From Arthrobacter sp. FW306-07-I (GTDB taxonomy: Bacteria > Actinomycetota > Actinomycetes > Actinomycetales > Micrococcaceae), in contig NZ_CP084550.1 in assembly GCF_021800405.1 (NCBI RefSeq), positions 2,728,001 through 2,792,000 on the forward strand: a stretch of DNA of 64,000 nt, read 5' to 3'. The position numbers and the translations under genes are program-made. The notes below the pieces were generated by a model. That model was not told where the DNA came from and did not search any database. It saw only the letters and a list, made by a program, of their open reading frames with translations. Positions 29,545-39,631 of the stretch are shown piece after piece (the stretch's first letter is position 1; the number at the start of each line of letters is the position of its first letter).

Positions 29545-30019
29545 CGGTTGCTCCCCTGTCCTCTGGATCGTTGTAGATCTGGAGGCGGGCGCGGCTGAAG
29601 CCATGGATTTCTGCAGCCTGCCAAAGGACGACGGCAACCACCGCGCCGATGATGAACCATCGGCCGTGGAGCCATTCCGGAGCACCGATGGCAAACAGGA
29701 CCACGGCAAAGCCCACTACCTTGATGAAGTAGGTGGCGACGAACATGCCGATCGCCCCCGACGGGTTGCGGCGTCCCACGAAGTGCCCCACCAGCAGGCT
29801 GATGCCAAAGAACAGCATCACCAGCAGGCCACCGAGGACGCTCGACACGGCGCCGGTGAACCCGTTCAGGAGGGCGGCCGGGATGGCACACAGCACAAGT
29901 CCCGCCGCCGCGGCGATGGAACTGCGCTTGAGCAGGTTCAGCCACAGTGAAGGCGTGGGACCGGAGGCGCCAACGGGACCATTGCCGGAGGCAGGTCCGG
30001 ACTCGGCGTTGGAGGTCAT
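29537..30019 (-). CDS. atpI: AtpI-like membrane protein (head of atp operon)
   Basis: 160 residues, four hydrophobic helices (IAAAAGLVLCAIPAALL, VLGGLLVMLFFGISLLVG, GMFVATYFIKVVGFAVVLFA, WFIIGAVVAVVLWQAAEIHG) after a Gly/Pro-rich N-terminus. In M. tuberculosis a protein of this kind (Rv1303) sits between wecA and atpB, as here. The start MTSNAES is chosen because it follows GGAATG-like context; an upstream in-frame codon adds only 10 residues. Its C-terminus overlaps the AtpZ-like gene, implying coupled translation. Confidence 0.78.
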   Translation of the reverse strand: MTSNAESGPASGNGPVGASGPTPSLWLNLLKRSSIAAAAGLVLCAIPAALLNGFTGAVSSVLGGLLVMLFFGISLLVGHFVGRRNPSGAIGMFVATYFIKVVGFAVVLFAIGAPEWLHGRWFIIGAVVAVVLWQAAEIHGFSRARLQIYNDPEDRGATDA

Positions 30020-30071
30020 TCGATCCCAATCGTCGGCACCACATGGCAAAACGCCAGGAGGCAGGGGGTGG

Positions 30072-30124
30072 AGTGGCAGCTTGGGCTGCCACTAAATTCT
30101 ACACGAGATAGAAATAATTCAGAA
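30072..30124 (-). promoter_or_regulatory. Possible atp operon promoter with hairpin in the leader
   Basis: On the minus strand a TAGAAT hexamer (30101 to 30096) lies 17 bases after TTCTGA (30124 to 30119), a weak sigma-70-type pair upstream of the atpI-like gene. Immediately downstream is a perfect 9-bp hairpin AGTGGCAGC/GCTGCCACT (30072-30093, 4-base loop), which could instead be an incomplete terminator for wecA, as no T-run follows. The promoter call is tentative. Confidence 0.35.
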
Positions 30125-30130
30125 CCGGCG

Positions 30131-31243
30131 TTACGCCCTGGTTTCCCCGTTTCCCCGCGCCAGGTAGGGCCACGCGGTGACCAGTCCCATGACCAGCGTG
30201 GCAAAGATGTCGACCGCAAGCACGATCTGCCAGGGGAAGATTGCGAACGCCAGGCCACCGAAGGAGAGCACTGCCGTCCACAGGTACATCAGGATCACGG
30301 CGGTGCGGTGGGAGTAGCCGATGTCCAGGAGCTTGTGGTGCAGGTGGCCGCGGTCCGCCGACCACGGGGAACGTCCACGGGCCGTCCGGCGCACCACGGC
30401 CAGTCCCAGGTCCAGCAGCGGAAGGAACAGGACGGCGAACGGAAGCAGGATGGGGATCACCGTCGAGATGCCGTTCGCGCGGTCGTAGAGGCCCGAGGAG
30501 ATCTGCCCCGTGGACACCACACCGGCCGAAGCCATGAGCAGTCCGATCAGCATGGCGCCGGAATCACCCATGAAGATCTTCGACGGAAACCAGTTGTGCG
30601 GCAGGAATCCCAGGCAGCCGCCTACCAGCACGGCCGTGATGAGGGTCGCCAGATCCGAGTAGTCCAGCAGCACCGCGTTACGGTGCACCCAGTAGGCGGT
30701 GAAGAAGAAAGCCGTGCCGCCGATAATGGCCACCCCGGCGGCGAGCCCGTCCAGTCCGTCGATGAAGTTGAAGGCATTCATGGTGGTGACGATCAGCCCA
30801 GCTGTCAGCACCACCCGGAGCGTTTCGTTTTGCAGGTAGATGGGCTCTGGAATCCAGGGGATGATGGTCATTCGGACCCCCAAGAGGGCCACTGTCAGGC
30901 CGGCTGCGCTTTGCCCGATCAGCTTGACCCACCACCGGATGTCCAGCAGGTCGTCCGCCACGCCCACCAGGACGATCACGGCTGCGCCGGCCAGGACCCC
31001 CCAGGGTGAGAAATTGTTCCGGTAGATGTCTTTGACGAAGAAAGACTGGCTGGCCACGACCAGCGCCACCATGATCCCCAGGAAGATCGCGACACCGCCC
31101 AGCCTGGAAACGGGGATGGAGTGCATGTCCCGGCTGCGGATGGGCAGGTGCAGCTCGAGCCTGTGGCCCACCACCCGGGCGCCCCACGTGGCAGCGTAGG
31201 ACACGATGGCAGCCGTCAGCCCCATAAGCAGGTACATGATCAT
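30131..31243 (-). CDS. wecA: Undecaprenyl/decaprenyl-phosphate GlcNAc-1-phosphate transferase (WecA/TagO, MraY family)
   Basis: 370-residue membrane enzyme starting lipid-linked cell-wall polymers by moving GlcNAc-1-phosphate onto a polyprenyl phosphate. About ten helices with cytosolic active-site motifs: HSIPVSRLGG (41-50), the Mg2+-binding GVADDLLD (94-101), NAFNFIDGLDGLAAG (156-170), MGDSGAM, and the histidine-rich DRGHLHHKLLDIG near 315. Position before atp genes matches mycobacterial wecA (Rv1302). ATG at 31243; a second ATG two codons later is also possible. Confidence 0.93.
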   Translation of the reverse strand: MIMYLLMGLTAAIVSYAATWGARVVGHRLELHLPIRSRDMHSIPVSRLGGVAIFLGIMVALVVASQSFFVKDIYRNNFSPWGVLAGAAVIVLVGVADDLLDIRWWVKLIGQSAAGLTVALLGVRMTIIPWIPEPIYLQNETLRVVLTAGLIVTTMNAFNFIDGLDGLAAGVAIIGGTAFFFTAYWVHRNAVLLDYSDLATLITAVLVGGCLGFLPHNWFPSKIFMGDSGAMLIGLLMASAGVVSTGQISSGLYDRANGISTVIPILLPFAVLFLPLLDLGLAVVRRTARGRSPWSADRGHLHHKLLDIGYSHRTAVILMYLWTAVLSFGGLAFAIFPWQIVLAVDIFATLVMGLVTAWPYLARGNGETRA

Positions 31244-31421
31244 GGGGCAGGCACCGTCTGGGGAGTAATGGTGTCGAAGCCGTTCAGCTGTGCCGGCAGC
31301 CGGTCCGTGGTGGAAGGGCTCATTGGCCGGGAATCTGTTCTTCGATAAATGAAACTTCTCCGTCGCCGAGCGCGCAGCAGGCAGTGCGCCAGACTTACGC
31401 GCAGCGCCTTACAGGGCTGTA

Positions 31422-31450
31422 TTACAGTGGACTCTAGTCAAAGATACTAG
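31422..31450 (+). promoter_or_regulatory. Putative sigma-70-type promoter for the glycosyltransferase gene
   Basis: TTACAG (31422-31427) and TACTAG (31445-31450) are separated by 17 bases, 82 bases before the ATG at 31532, in the divergent gap between wecA and this gene. Weak match to consensus; positional support only. Confidence 0.35.
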
Positions 31451-31531
31451 TGCCACCGGCACCATGGCTCCGCGCCACACGGGCGCACAACAGGTGGGGA
31501 ACTCCCTGGCAGCCATGCGGAAAGGACCCCC

Positions 31532-32428
31532 ATGACCCCCCGCATTGCGGTTGCCGCCGTGACTTTCGACCGGCCCAAGGAACTGTCCGTCCTGCTGGAG
31601 TCGATTAACGCCCAGAGCCGCCACGTGGACACCATTTGCCTGGTGGACAGCGGCACCACCCCGGCTGCGGAGGTGGCGGCGGCGCACCCCAACGTTGACT
31701 ATGTCCGCTCCGAAGCCAACCTGGGCGGCGCCGGCGGGTTCGCGCTGGCTGCGCTCAAGGCGGTGGCCAGCGGCGCGCGCTGGGTCTGGATGATGGACGA
31801 CGACGCCGAGCCGGCCGATCCGGAATGCCTCGCCACGCTGCTTCGTGAGGCTGAGGCCCGCGACCTGGAAGCGGTGGTCCCCTTGGTGACAGCGCCCGGA
31901 AATCCCGACCGGCTGTCCTTTTTCTTCCGCCTTGACGGCAAAGTCACGCACGACCGCGCGGAGGTTGAAAAGCGCGGCTTCCTGCCCGACGACGGGCACT
32001 TCTTCAACGGCGCGCTGATCCGGTCAGACGTGTTCTTCAAAGTCGGCCTGCCCGACATGCGCCTGTTCATCCGCGGCGACGAGGTGGATTTCACCATCCG
32101 GCTCCGCAAGGCGGGGGTACGGTTCGGCACGGTGACCACCACCGCCATTACGCACCCGCATGCCTTCTCGGAAACCCAGCATGTCTACGGTGCCCGCTGG
32201 CACGTGATCGTTCCGGACTCCGCCTTCAAGCGCTTCTATTACTACCGGAACCGGGGCTACCTCATCCGCCGGTACTTCCGGGTGCGATCGTTCGTGGCCG
32301 ACGTCGGCGGTTACCTGGGCTACTTCCTGCAGCGCCGCGACCTGCGGGGCTTCCTGGGTTGGGCGCGTTCGTTCAGCACCGGCCTTCGCGGCAAGGGCTT
32401 CGCTCCGCTGGAGGACCAGAAGTTCTAG
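31532..32428 (+). CDS. Family 2 glycosyltransferase, GlfT1-like
   Basis: 298-residue GT-A fold enzyme. The nucleotide-sugar domain shows VAAVTFDRPKELSVLLESI, VDSGT, EANLGGAGGF and the metal-binding WVWMMDDDAEP (Asp89-91); the acceptor side has DGHFFNGALI and MRLFIRGDEVDFTIRLRKAG. The DDD plus RGDEVDF pattern resembles GlfT1/rhamnosyl-linked galactofuranosyltransferases of actinobacterial cell walls. The exact sugar is uncertain. No membrane helix. It ends convergently with WecG, sharing a CTAG stop. Confidence 0.82.
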   Translation: MTPRIAVAAVTFDRPKELSVLLESINAQSRHVDTICLVDSGTTPAAEVAAAHPNVDYVRSEANLGGAGGFALAALKAVASGARWVWMMDDDAEPADPECLATLLREAEARDLEAVVPLVTAPGNPDRLSFFFRLDGKVTHDRAEVEKRGFLPDDGHFFNGALIRSDVFFKVGLPDMRLFIRGDEVDFTIRLRKAGVRFGTVTTTAITHPHAFSETQHVYGARWHVIVPDSAFKRFYYYRNRGYLIRRYFRVRSFVADVGGYLGYFLQRRDLRGFLGWARSFSTGLRGKGFAPLEDQKF

Positions 32429-33189
32429 GCCCTGCCCCGGTTTTTCATCCGCCGGGCAACCAGCAGCCACAGCAGGACCCACGGCTCCCCCAGCACGCGA
32501 TAGGCAACACGGCGGGGATGCAGGAGCAGGCGCCATGCCCACTCAAGTCCCATCCTGCCCAGCCAGCGAGGAGCAAGTTTCTGCACACCGGCCAACTGTT
32601 CGATGGCGCCGCCCACGGCACAGTAGACGGCAGGCGGCATGTCGCGCAGCCGCCGCTGCAGGACTTCCTCCTGGAGTGGCATGCCGAGTCCGAGCAGGAC
32701 CAACTGGGGCTGCTCATGGTGCAGCCACGCCACAACCTCGTCCTCAAGGGCAGGTCCCCAGCCCTCCCCCGGGAAGCCGGCGACATGGGCGCTGGGAACG
32801 ATGTCCTTCAACCTGCTGACGGCGCCCGCGTTCGCTTCCGCGCCTGCGCCGATCACGGCAATCCGCTCCAGGCCGCGCACCTCGTGGAGGGCAGGCAGCC
32901 AGTCGGTGGAACCCAGCCGGTAATCCATCACCGGGCCCTCGGCGTTACCGGTCCTCCCCCACAGCCACAGCACCGGGGCGCCGTCCAGGAGCACCACGTC
33001 GCTTTCTTCATATAAGCGGCGGAAGCCGTCATCGGACAAGGTGAGCGTGACGCTGTGCAGGTTATGGCCCAGGACGGTTCGGGTTGATCCGTCTTCGATG
33101 AACCGGTTGAGCTCCTCGACCAGCTCGGAAACGCGCAGGGGTGTCGCGTGGACGTCCAGGACGGGGATCTGCTGGCGGTCCAGGGCCAT
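32425..33189 (-). CDS. WecG/TagA/CpsF family glycosyltransferase
   Basis: 254 residues of the GT26 family, which add the second sugar (such as ManNAc or ManNAcA) to lipid-linked GlcNAc. Family segments: TRTVLGHNLHSVTL, VVLLDGAPVLWLWG, LLGLGMPLQEE, and the C-terminal APRWLGRMGLEWAWRLL with hydrophobic tail. The ATG overlaps the stop of tsaC by one base (TGATG). Together with wecA this predicts a GlcNAc-lipid-primed wall polymer or teichoic-acid-like glycan. Donor sugar not determined. Confidence 0.85.
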   Translation of the reverse strand: MALDRQQIPVLDVHATPLRVSELVEELNRFIEDGSTRTVLGHNLHSVTLTLSDDGFRRLYEESDVVLLDGAPVLWLWGRTGNAEGPVMDYRLGSTDWLPALHEVRGLERIAVIGAGAEANAGAVSRLKDIVPSAHVAGFPGEGWGPALEDEVVAWLHHEQPQLVLLGLGMPLQEEVLQRRLRDMPPAVYCAVGGAIEQLAGVQKLAPRWLGRMGLEWAWRLLLHPRRVAYRVLGEPWVLLWLLVARRMKNRGRA

Positions 33190-34001
33190 CAAGGCTGCTG
33201 GTTCCCGGCCGGCGTGGTCGGTTCTGCGTCAGTAGCCGTCACCGCGGAGGAACCGGACACCGCAGGTGCGTGACCGGCGTCGTCCGTTGCATCCCCTGAG
33301 GCCTGCTGCTCCGGTGCGGGTTCCGCTTCAGCCATCGGGATCTCGCCCAGGCCAAGGACGCCCGGGACGTGCTCCCGCAACTGGTCCAGGCTCACGGCGC
33401 CGGTGCGCACCACGCGCAGGACGGGCCCTGTGGCGTCAACGATGGTTGAGGGTACGCCGGCCTCACCTTCCAGCGGGCGGGCGCCGCCTTCAAGGTACAC
33501 CTCCACCGAGTCTGCAAGCTGTTCGCGCGCCGCTGCGGCCGTCTGGGCGGGGGCCTGGCCGGTGCGGTTGGCGGAGGAAACGGCAAGCGGACCGGTCAGG
33601 GTCAGCAGTTCCAGGGCAACGTCGTCGGCGGGCATCCGCAGCGCCACGGTGCCCTTGGTTTCGCCAAGATCCCAGTCCAGGGACGGCTGCGCATGCAGGA
33701 TGAGGGTCAGGCCGCCGGGCCAGAAGGCCTCGGCGAGCTTCCGGGCGTCCGCCGATACCTCGGTGGCCAGGCCGTCCAGGGCGTTGATGCGCGGAATCAG
33801 GACGGGCGGCGGCATGGTGCGGCTGCGTCCCTTCGATACCAGCAGCATCGTGACGGCCTGGGGTGAGAATGCGTCCGCGCCGATGCCGTAAACCGTGTCC
33901 GTGGGGAGCACGACGCACTTCTTTTCGCTGATGGCACGCTGCGCGTGTTCCAGGCCCCGGGCCCGCTCGTCGTCAATGGTGCAGTCATAAGTTGTGGTCA
34001 C
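33189..34001 (-). CDS. tsaC: L-threonylcarbamoyladenylate synthase
   Basis: 270-residue Sua5/YrdC-family enzyme making threonylcarbamoyl-AMP, the precursor of the t6A modification at position 37 of ANN-decoding tRNAs. YrdC core: CVVLPTDTVYGIGADAF (about 30-46), LLVSKGRSRTMPPPVLI, LTGPLAVSSANRTGQAP, TIVDATGPVLRVVRTGAVS. The last 60 residues are an Ala/Glu/Thr-rich tail without the Sua5 domain. Its start lies within the prmC stop (4-base overlap). Confidence 0.93.
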   Translation of the reverse strand: MTTTYDCTIDDERARGLEHAQRAISEKKCVVLPTDTVYGIGADAFSPQAVTMLLVSKGRSRTMPPPVLIPRINALDGLATEVSADARKLAEAFWPGGLTLILHAQPSLDWDLGETKGTVALRMPADDVALELLTLTGPLAVSSANRTGQAPAQTAAAAREQLADSVEVYLEGGARPLEGEAGVPSTIVDATGPVLRVVRTGAVSLDQLREHVPGVLGLGEIPMAEAEPAPEQQASGDATDDAGHAPAVSGSSAVTATDAEPTTPAGNQQP

Positions 34002-34897
34002 TGGCCCATTCTTTCATTCCGTGTGGACTGGTCCGCGAGCACGGCACTGGTGGCGCGCTCCTTGCCGTTCAGGTCCAGGTGCGTGGTGATGGCTGTCCAG
34101 GTTCCGCTGCTGGCAAGCATGGCGGCAATCCAGCCCGCCTGGACTTCGGCGTGTTCCATGACGAAGTACCCCCCGGGCCGCAGCAGCCGGGCAGCGGAGG
34201 CCGCTGCCGCCGTCGGCAGTTCCATGCCGTCCGCTCCCCCGCCGTACAGTGCCTCGGGAGGATCGTGCAGGGCTACTTCGGGTTCGTTGGGGATGGCTTC
34301 GGCGGGGATGTACGGGGGGTTGGAAACAACGACGTCGGCAGTTCCGTCAAGTTCGGCGAAAGCGTCGCGCAGGTCCCCCAGGATGAGGTTCACGCCCAGC
34401 GGCGCCAGGTTCTTAGCCGCCCAGGCGTGCGCGAAGGGGCTGTATTCGACGGCGTGGACCTCTGCGCCGGGTACCTCGTGGGCAATGGAGCCGGCGATGG
34501 CACCGGAGCCGGTCCCCAGGTCCACGATCCGGGGATGCGGCATGCCCTTGACGCGGTCGATGGCCAGCTGGACAACGGACTCCGTCTCGGGTCGCGGGAT
34601 GAACACCCCGGGCCCCACTGCCAGTTCCAGGTAGCGGAAGTGCGCAACCCCGGTGATGTGCTGCAGCGGGATGCGGCGGGCACGTTCGGCCACGAGTTCG
34701 GCATAGCCTTCCGGTGCGGGGGTGTCACCCAGCATCAAAGAGCGGAGTCGCCCCAGCCCTACGTTGAGGAGGTGGTCGGCCAGGAGTTCAGCATCGGCCC
34801 GGGGGCTCGGCACACCGGCTTCCGCCAGGAGCGCAGCGGCCTCCCGGACCGCCGCGGCCAGGGTCTGGGACGGCGCCGCTGAGGTGGGCTCGATCAT
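33998..34897 (-). CDS. prmC: Release factor glutamine methyltransferase
   Basis: 299-residue SAM-dependent enzyme that methylates the Gln of the GGQ motif in RF1 and RF2. N-terminal helical domain (ADAELLADHLLNVGLGRLR), then the Rossmann methyltransferase fold with VDLGTGSGAIAGSIA (SAM loop) and catalytic VVSNPPYIP. Directly upstream is its substrate gene prfA, the usual bacterial pairing; 13 bases separate the prfA stop from its ATG. Confidence 0.95.
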   Translation of the reverse strand: MIEPTSAAPSQTLAAAVREAAALLAEAGVPSPRADAELLADHLLNVGLGRLRSLMLGDTPAPEGYAELVAERARRIPLQHITGVAHFRYLELAVGPGVFIPRPETESVVQLAIDRVKGMPHPRIVDLGTGSGAIAGSIAHEVPGAEVHAVEYSPFAHAWAAKNLAPLGVNLILGDLRDAFAELDGTADVVVSNPPYIPAEAIPNEPEVALHDPPEALYGGGADGMELPTAAAASAARLLRPGGYFVMEHAEVQAGWIAAMLASSGTWTAITTHLDLNGKERATSAVLADQSTRNERMGQ

Positions 34898-34910
34898 GGC
34901 GTAGTTCCGG

Positions 34911-35984
34911 TCAGTCGCCGATGGCGTCCAGGCGGGCCTGCTCGTCCATCTCGATGGCGGACTGGATGACCGGTTCCAGGTCGCCGTTCATGACCTGGTC
35001 CAGGTTGTACGCCTTGTAGCCAGTGCGGTGGTCCGCGATCCGGTTTTCAGGGTAGTTGTAGGTGCGGATGCGCTCCGAGCGGTCCATGGTGCGGATCTGC
35101 GACTTGCGCTGGGCCGAGTTTTCGGCGTCGATCTGCTCCTGCTGATGTGCCAGGATGCGTGCCCGCAGGACGCGCATGCCCGCTTCGCGGTTCTGCAGCT
35201 GCGACTTCTCGTTCTGCATGGCCACCACGATGCCGGTGGGAAGGTGCGTGATTCGGACGGCGGAGTCGGTGGTGTTCACGGACTGCCCGCCCGGACCCGA
35301 GGACCGGTACACGTCGATCTTGAGGTCGTTCTGGTTGATCTCGAGTTCTTCGGGCTCGTCCACTTCGGGCAGGACCAGCACGCCGGCGGCGGACGTGTGG
35401 ATGCGGCCCTGGGATTCGGTGACGGGCACGCGCTGCACGCGGTGCACGCCGCCTTCGAACTTGAGCCGCGCGTAAACGCCTTCGGCGGGATCGTTCGAGT
35501 TGCCCTTGACGGCCACCTGGACGTCCTTGTACCCGCCAAGGTCGGATTCGGTGGCGGAGATGATTTCGGTCTTCCAGCCGCGGGATTCCGCGTACCGGGT
35601 GTACATGCGCAGCAGGTCGCCGGCGAACAGGGCAGCTTCGTCGCCGCCTTCGCCGCCCTTGACCTCAAGGATCACGTTGCGGGCGTCGTCCGGATCGCGC
35701 GGAATGAGCAGGCGGCGAAGCTTGGCCGCAGCAGTCTCCAGCGCGGCCTCGAGTTCAGGCACCTCGGCAGCGAACTCGGGATCCTCGGCAGCCATCTCCT
35801 TGGCAGCGGCAAGATCATCCCGGAGGCCCTCCCACTTGTGGTACGCCTCAACAATGCCATTGAGCTGAGCCGACCGCCGCCCAAGCTTCCGGGCCAGCCG
35901 CTGGTCAGCATAAACAGCAGGATCCCCGAGCTGCGCCTGAATGGCATCATGCTCATCAAGCAGGCCCTGTACGGACTCAAACAT
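34911..35984 (-). CDS. prfA: Peptide chain release factor 1
   Basis: 357-residue factor terminating translation at UAA and UAG. The codon-recognition motif is PVT in [13 protein letters not shown] (PxT, diagnostic of RF1 rather than RF2's SPF) and the catalytic GGQ is in [17 protein letters not shown] (about residue 235). The N-terminal ATG gives [15 protein letters not shown]. It follows rho after a 242-base gap that holds a large inverted repeat; in M. tuberculosis rpmE lies in this slot. Confidence 0.97.
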   Translation of the reverse strand: MFESVQGLLDEHDAIQAQLGDPAVYADQRLARKLGRRSAQLNGIVEAYHKWEGLRDDLAAAKEMAAEDPEFAAEVPELEAALETAAAKLRRLLIPRDPDDARNVILEVKGGEGGDEAALFAGDLLRMYTRYAESRGWKTEIISATESDLGGYKDVQVAVKGNSNDPAEGVYARLKFEGGVHRVQRVPVTESQGRIHTSAAGVLVLPEVDEPEELEINQNDLKIDVYRSSGPGGQSVNTTDSAVRITHLPTGIVVAMQNEKSQLQNREAGMRVLRARILAHQQEQIDAENSAQRKSQIRTMDRSERIRTYNYPENRIADHRTGYKAYNLDQVMNGDLEPVIQSAIEMDEQARLDAIGD

Positions 35985-36076
35985 CTATAAACCTCTTTCG
36001 TTCTGTGCCCATTTTAGTGGGGCGCAGGAATCCAATCCCAAAGCAGGCCGGGCGTACGGTGAGCCGGACGACCGAC

Positions 36077-36184
36077 GCGCGGGTTTTCCGCCCCGGGAGT
36101 GGCTTCGGGCCTGCCGGAGCGTGACGGCTCAAGTCCGTCAGGACTGAGCCGCCACGCGAAGGGGCGGGGGCGGAAAACCCGCGC
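36077..36184. repeat. Nested inverted-repeat element between rho and prfA
   Basis: Outer arms GCGCGGGTTTTCCGCCCC (36077-36094) and GGGGCGGAAAACCCGCGC (36167-36184) are perfect 18-bp reverse complements. Inside lies a second hairpin, 36120-36136 with 36141-36156, with a GTCA loop, one bulge and one mismatch. There is no T-run after the stem on either strand, so a plain intrinsic terminator does not explain it. It lies 43 bases after the rho stop and 93 bases before the prfA start. A REP-like palindromic unit or structured RNA is possible. Confidence 0.9.
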
Positions 36185-36226
36185 GGCGAACCACGCGAGG
36201 TATCCGCACCCCGCCCCGTAACTCAG

Positions 36227-38359
<2,133 letters not shown>

Positions 38360-38654
38360 GAAGGATCCTTCCCCCTCGACGGCGTCCAGACTGGGAGCTG
38401 GACGCGATGATTTGATCTGGGCTGCAGTTCAGATCTGCAGCCGGGATTGTTCGGCCTTGCCGGTTGGATTTCGGCCAGCAGGGCCGGATACTGATTCACC
38501 TTGCGCTGCGCCCATGGCACAACGCCGGACTGACGGTTCAGGGGCAGTTGGATGCTGCAGATTCCTGCGACAGACCAAGCAGGCGGCACCGGAATACATT
38601 CACAGTCGTAGATCAAATAGCAACTGAATGCAGGAGCAGATCAGATAGGCGGAA
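38360..38654 (-). promoter_or_regulatory. rho leader/promoter region
   Basis: 295-base gap between thrB and rho with no supported gene. An 86-codon open frame (38356-38616, minus) has no family resemblance and overlaps the rho start by 4 bases; I do not call it. The region should hold the rho promoter and leader; in other bacteria rho is autoregulated in its leader, but no conserved structure was recognised here. Confidence 0.4.
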
Positions 38655-39629
38655 TTACCGCCGGTGCAAGTCCACCTTAGCACCTTCGACGTCCACTGCG
38701 AGCTTCAGCACACGCCAGCCAATGTCCGGCGTGTTCTCTGCCGTAAAGGCCTGGATGAAAGCCAGTGCGTCAGCTGCCTGCAGCTCACCGTTGGCCAGGA
38801 CCAGGACGGTGGGTCCAGCCCCGGACACTACGGCCGCGTACCCGGCCCGGCGCAGCGCGCCGATCAGGGCCGCGCTGGGCCGCATGGCCTCGGCGCGGTA
38901 GCTCTGGTGCAGGTAATCCTCCGTGCCCGGCAACAGGAATTCAGGCTTTTGCGTCAGCGCATGGATCAACAGCGCCGCGCGGCCGGAATTCATCGCCGCG
39001 GCATGGTGTCCCACCGATGCCGGCAGCAGTGCGCGGGCCGCTTCGGTGGAGAGTTCGAAGTCCGGGACTGCCACGATGGGGATGACGGTTCCGGCAACGG
39101 TGGCACTGGTGCTGCTGTACTGCTCACTGTCCTGCCATGACAGCGCCAGTCCGCCGAAAATGGCGGGTGCCACGTTGTCCGGGTGACCCTCCAGTTCGCT
39201 GGTGAGCTGGAGGATCCACTCCTTTCCACGCTGGCTTTCGGCCGGCACCATGGCGTTGGCGGCCGACACCGCAGCCACCACGGCGGACGCGGAGGAGCCC
39301 AGCCCACGGCCGTGCGGGTTGACGTTTTGGGCGGTCACCTTCAGCCCGCCGTGACGGTAACCCAAGCGCTCGAAAGCTGCCTCCATGGCGCGTATCACCA
39401 GGTGGCTGGCGTCCTGCGGCAGGGTGTCGGCACCCTCGCCGCTGAGCTCGAACACGAGTTCGTCCGTATCCAGGCTTTCCACGGTGAGGGTGTCGTGCAG
39501 GGCCAGGGCGAGGCCCAGGCTGTCGTAGCCGGGCCCAAGGTTGGCCGTGGTGGCGGGTACGCGGACAGTGACGCACTGGCCCGGCTCAATCAGTTGCAGT
39601 CCAACAGCGGCCTGCGAGGTGGTGTCCAA
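38655..39629 (-). CDS. thrB: Homoserine kinase
   Basis: 324-residue GHMP kinase that phosphorylates homoserine to O-phosphohomoserine. Motifs: VTVRVPATTANLGPGYDSLG (residues about 20-39), and the ATP-binding GRGLGSSASAVVAAVSAAN. The TTG start at 39629 follows a GGAAGAA ribosome binding site inside the end of thrC, two bases after the thrC stop. Upstream in-frame extension to 39878 has no family match. Last gene of the argS-lysA-hom-thrC-thrB block. Confidence 0.92.
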   Translation of the reverse strand: MDTTSQAAVGLQLIEPGQCVTVRVPATTANLGPGYDSLGLALALHDTLTVESLDTDELVFELSGEGADTLPQDASHLVIRAMEAAFERLGYRHGGLKVTAQNVNPHGRGLGSSASAVVAAVSAANAMVPAESQRGKEWILQLTSELEGHPDNVAPAIFGGLALSWQDSEQYSSTSATVAGTVIPIVAVPDFELSTEAARALLPASVGHHAAAMNSGRAALLIHALTQKPEFLLPGTEDYLHQSYRAEAMRPSAALIGALRRAGYAAVVSGAGPTVLVLANGELQAADALAFIQAFTAENTPDIGWRVLKLAVDVEGAKVDLHRR

Positions 39630-39631
39630 GG

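Noticed and set aside
36000..36226. Possible rpmE gene between rho and prfA
   Set aside because: No frame here resembles ribosomal protein L31; the 68-codon plus-strand frame at 35941-36147 runs through the inverted repeat and has no family features.
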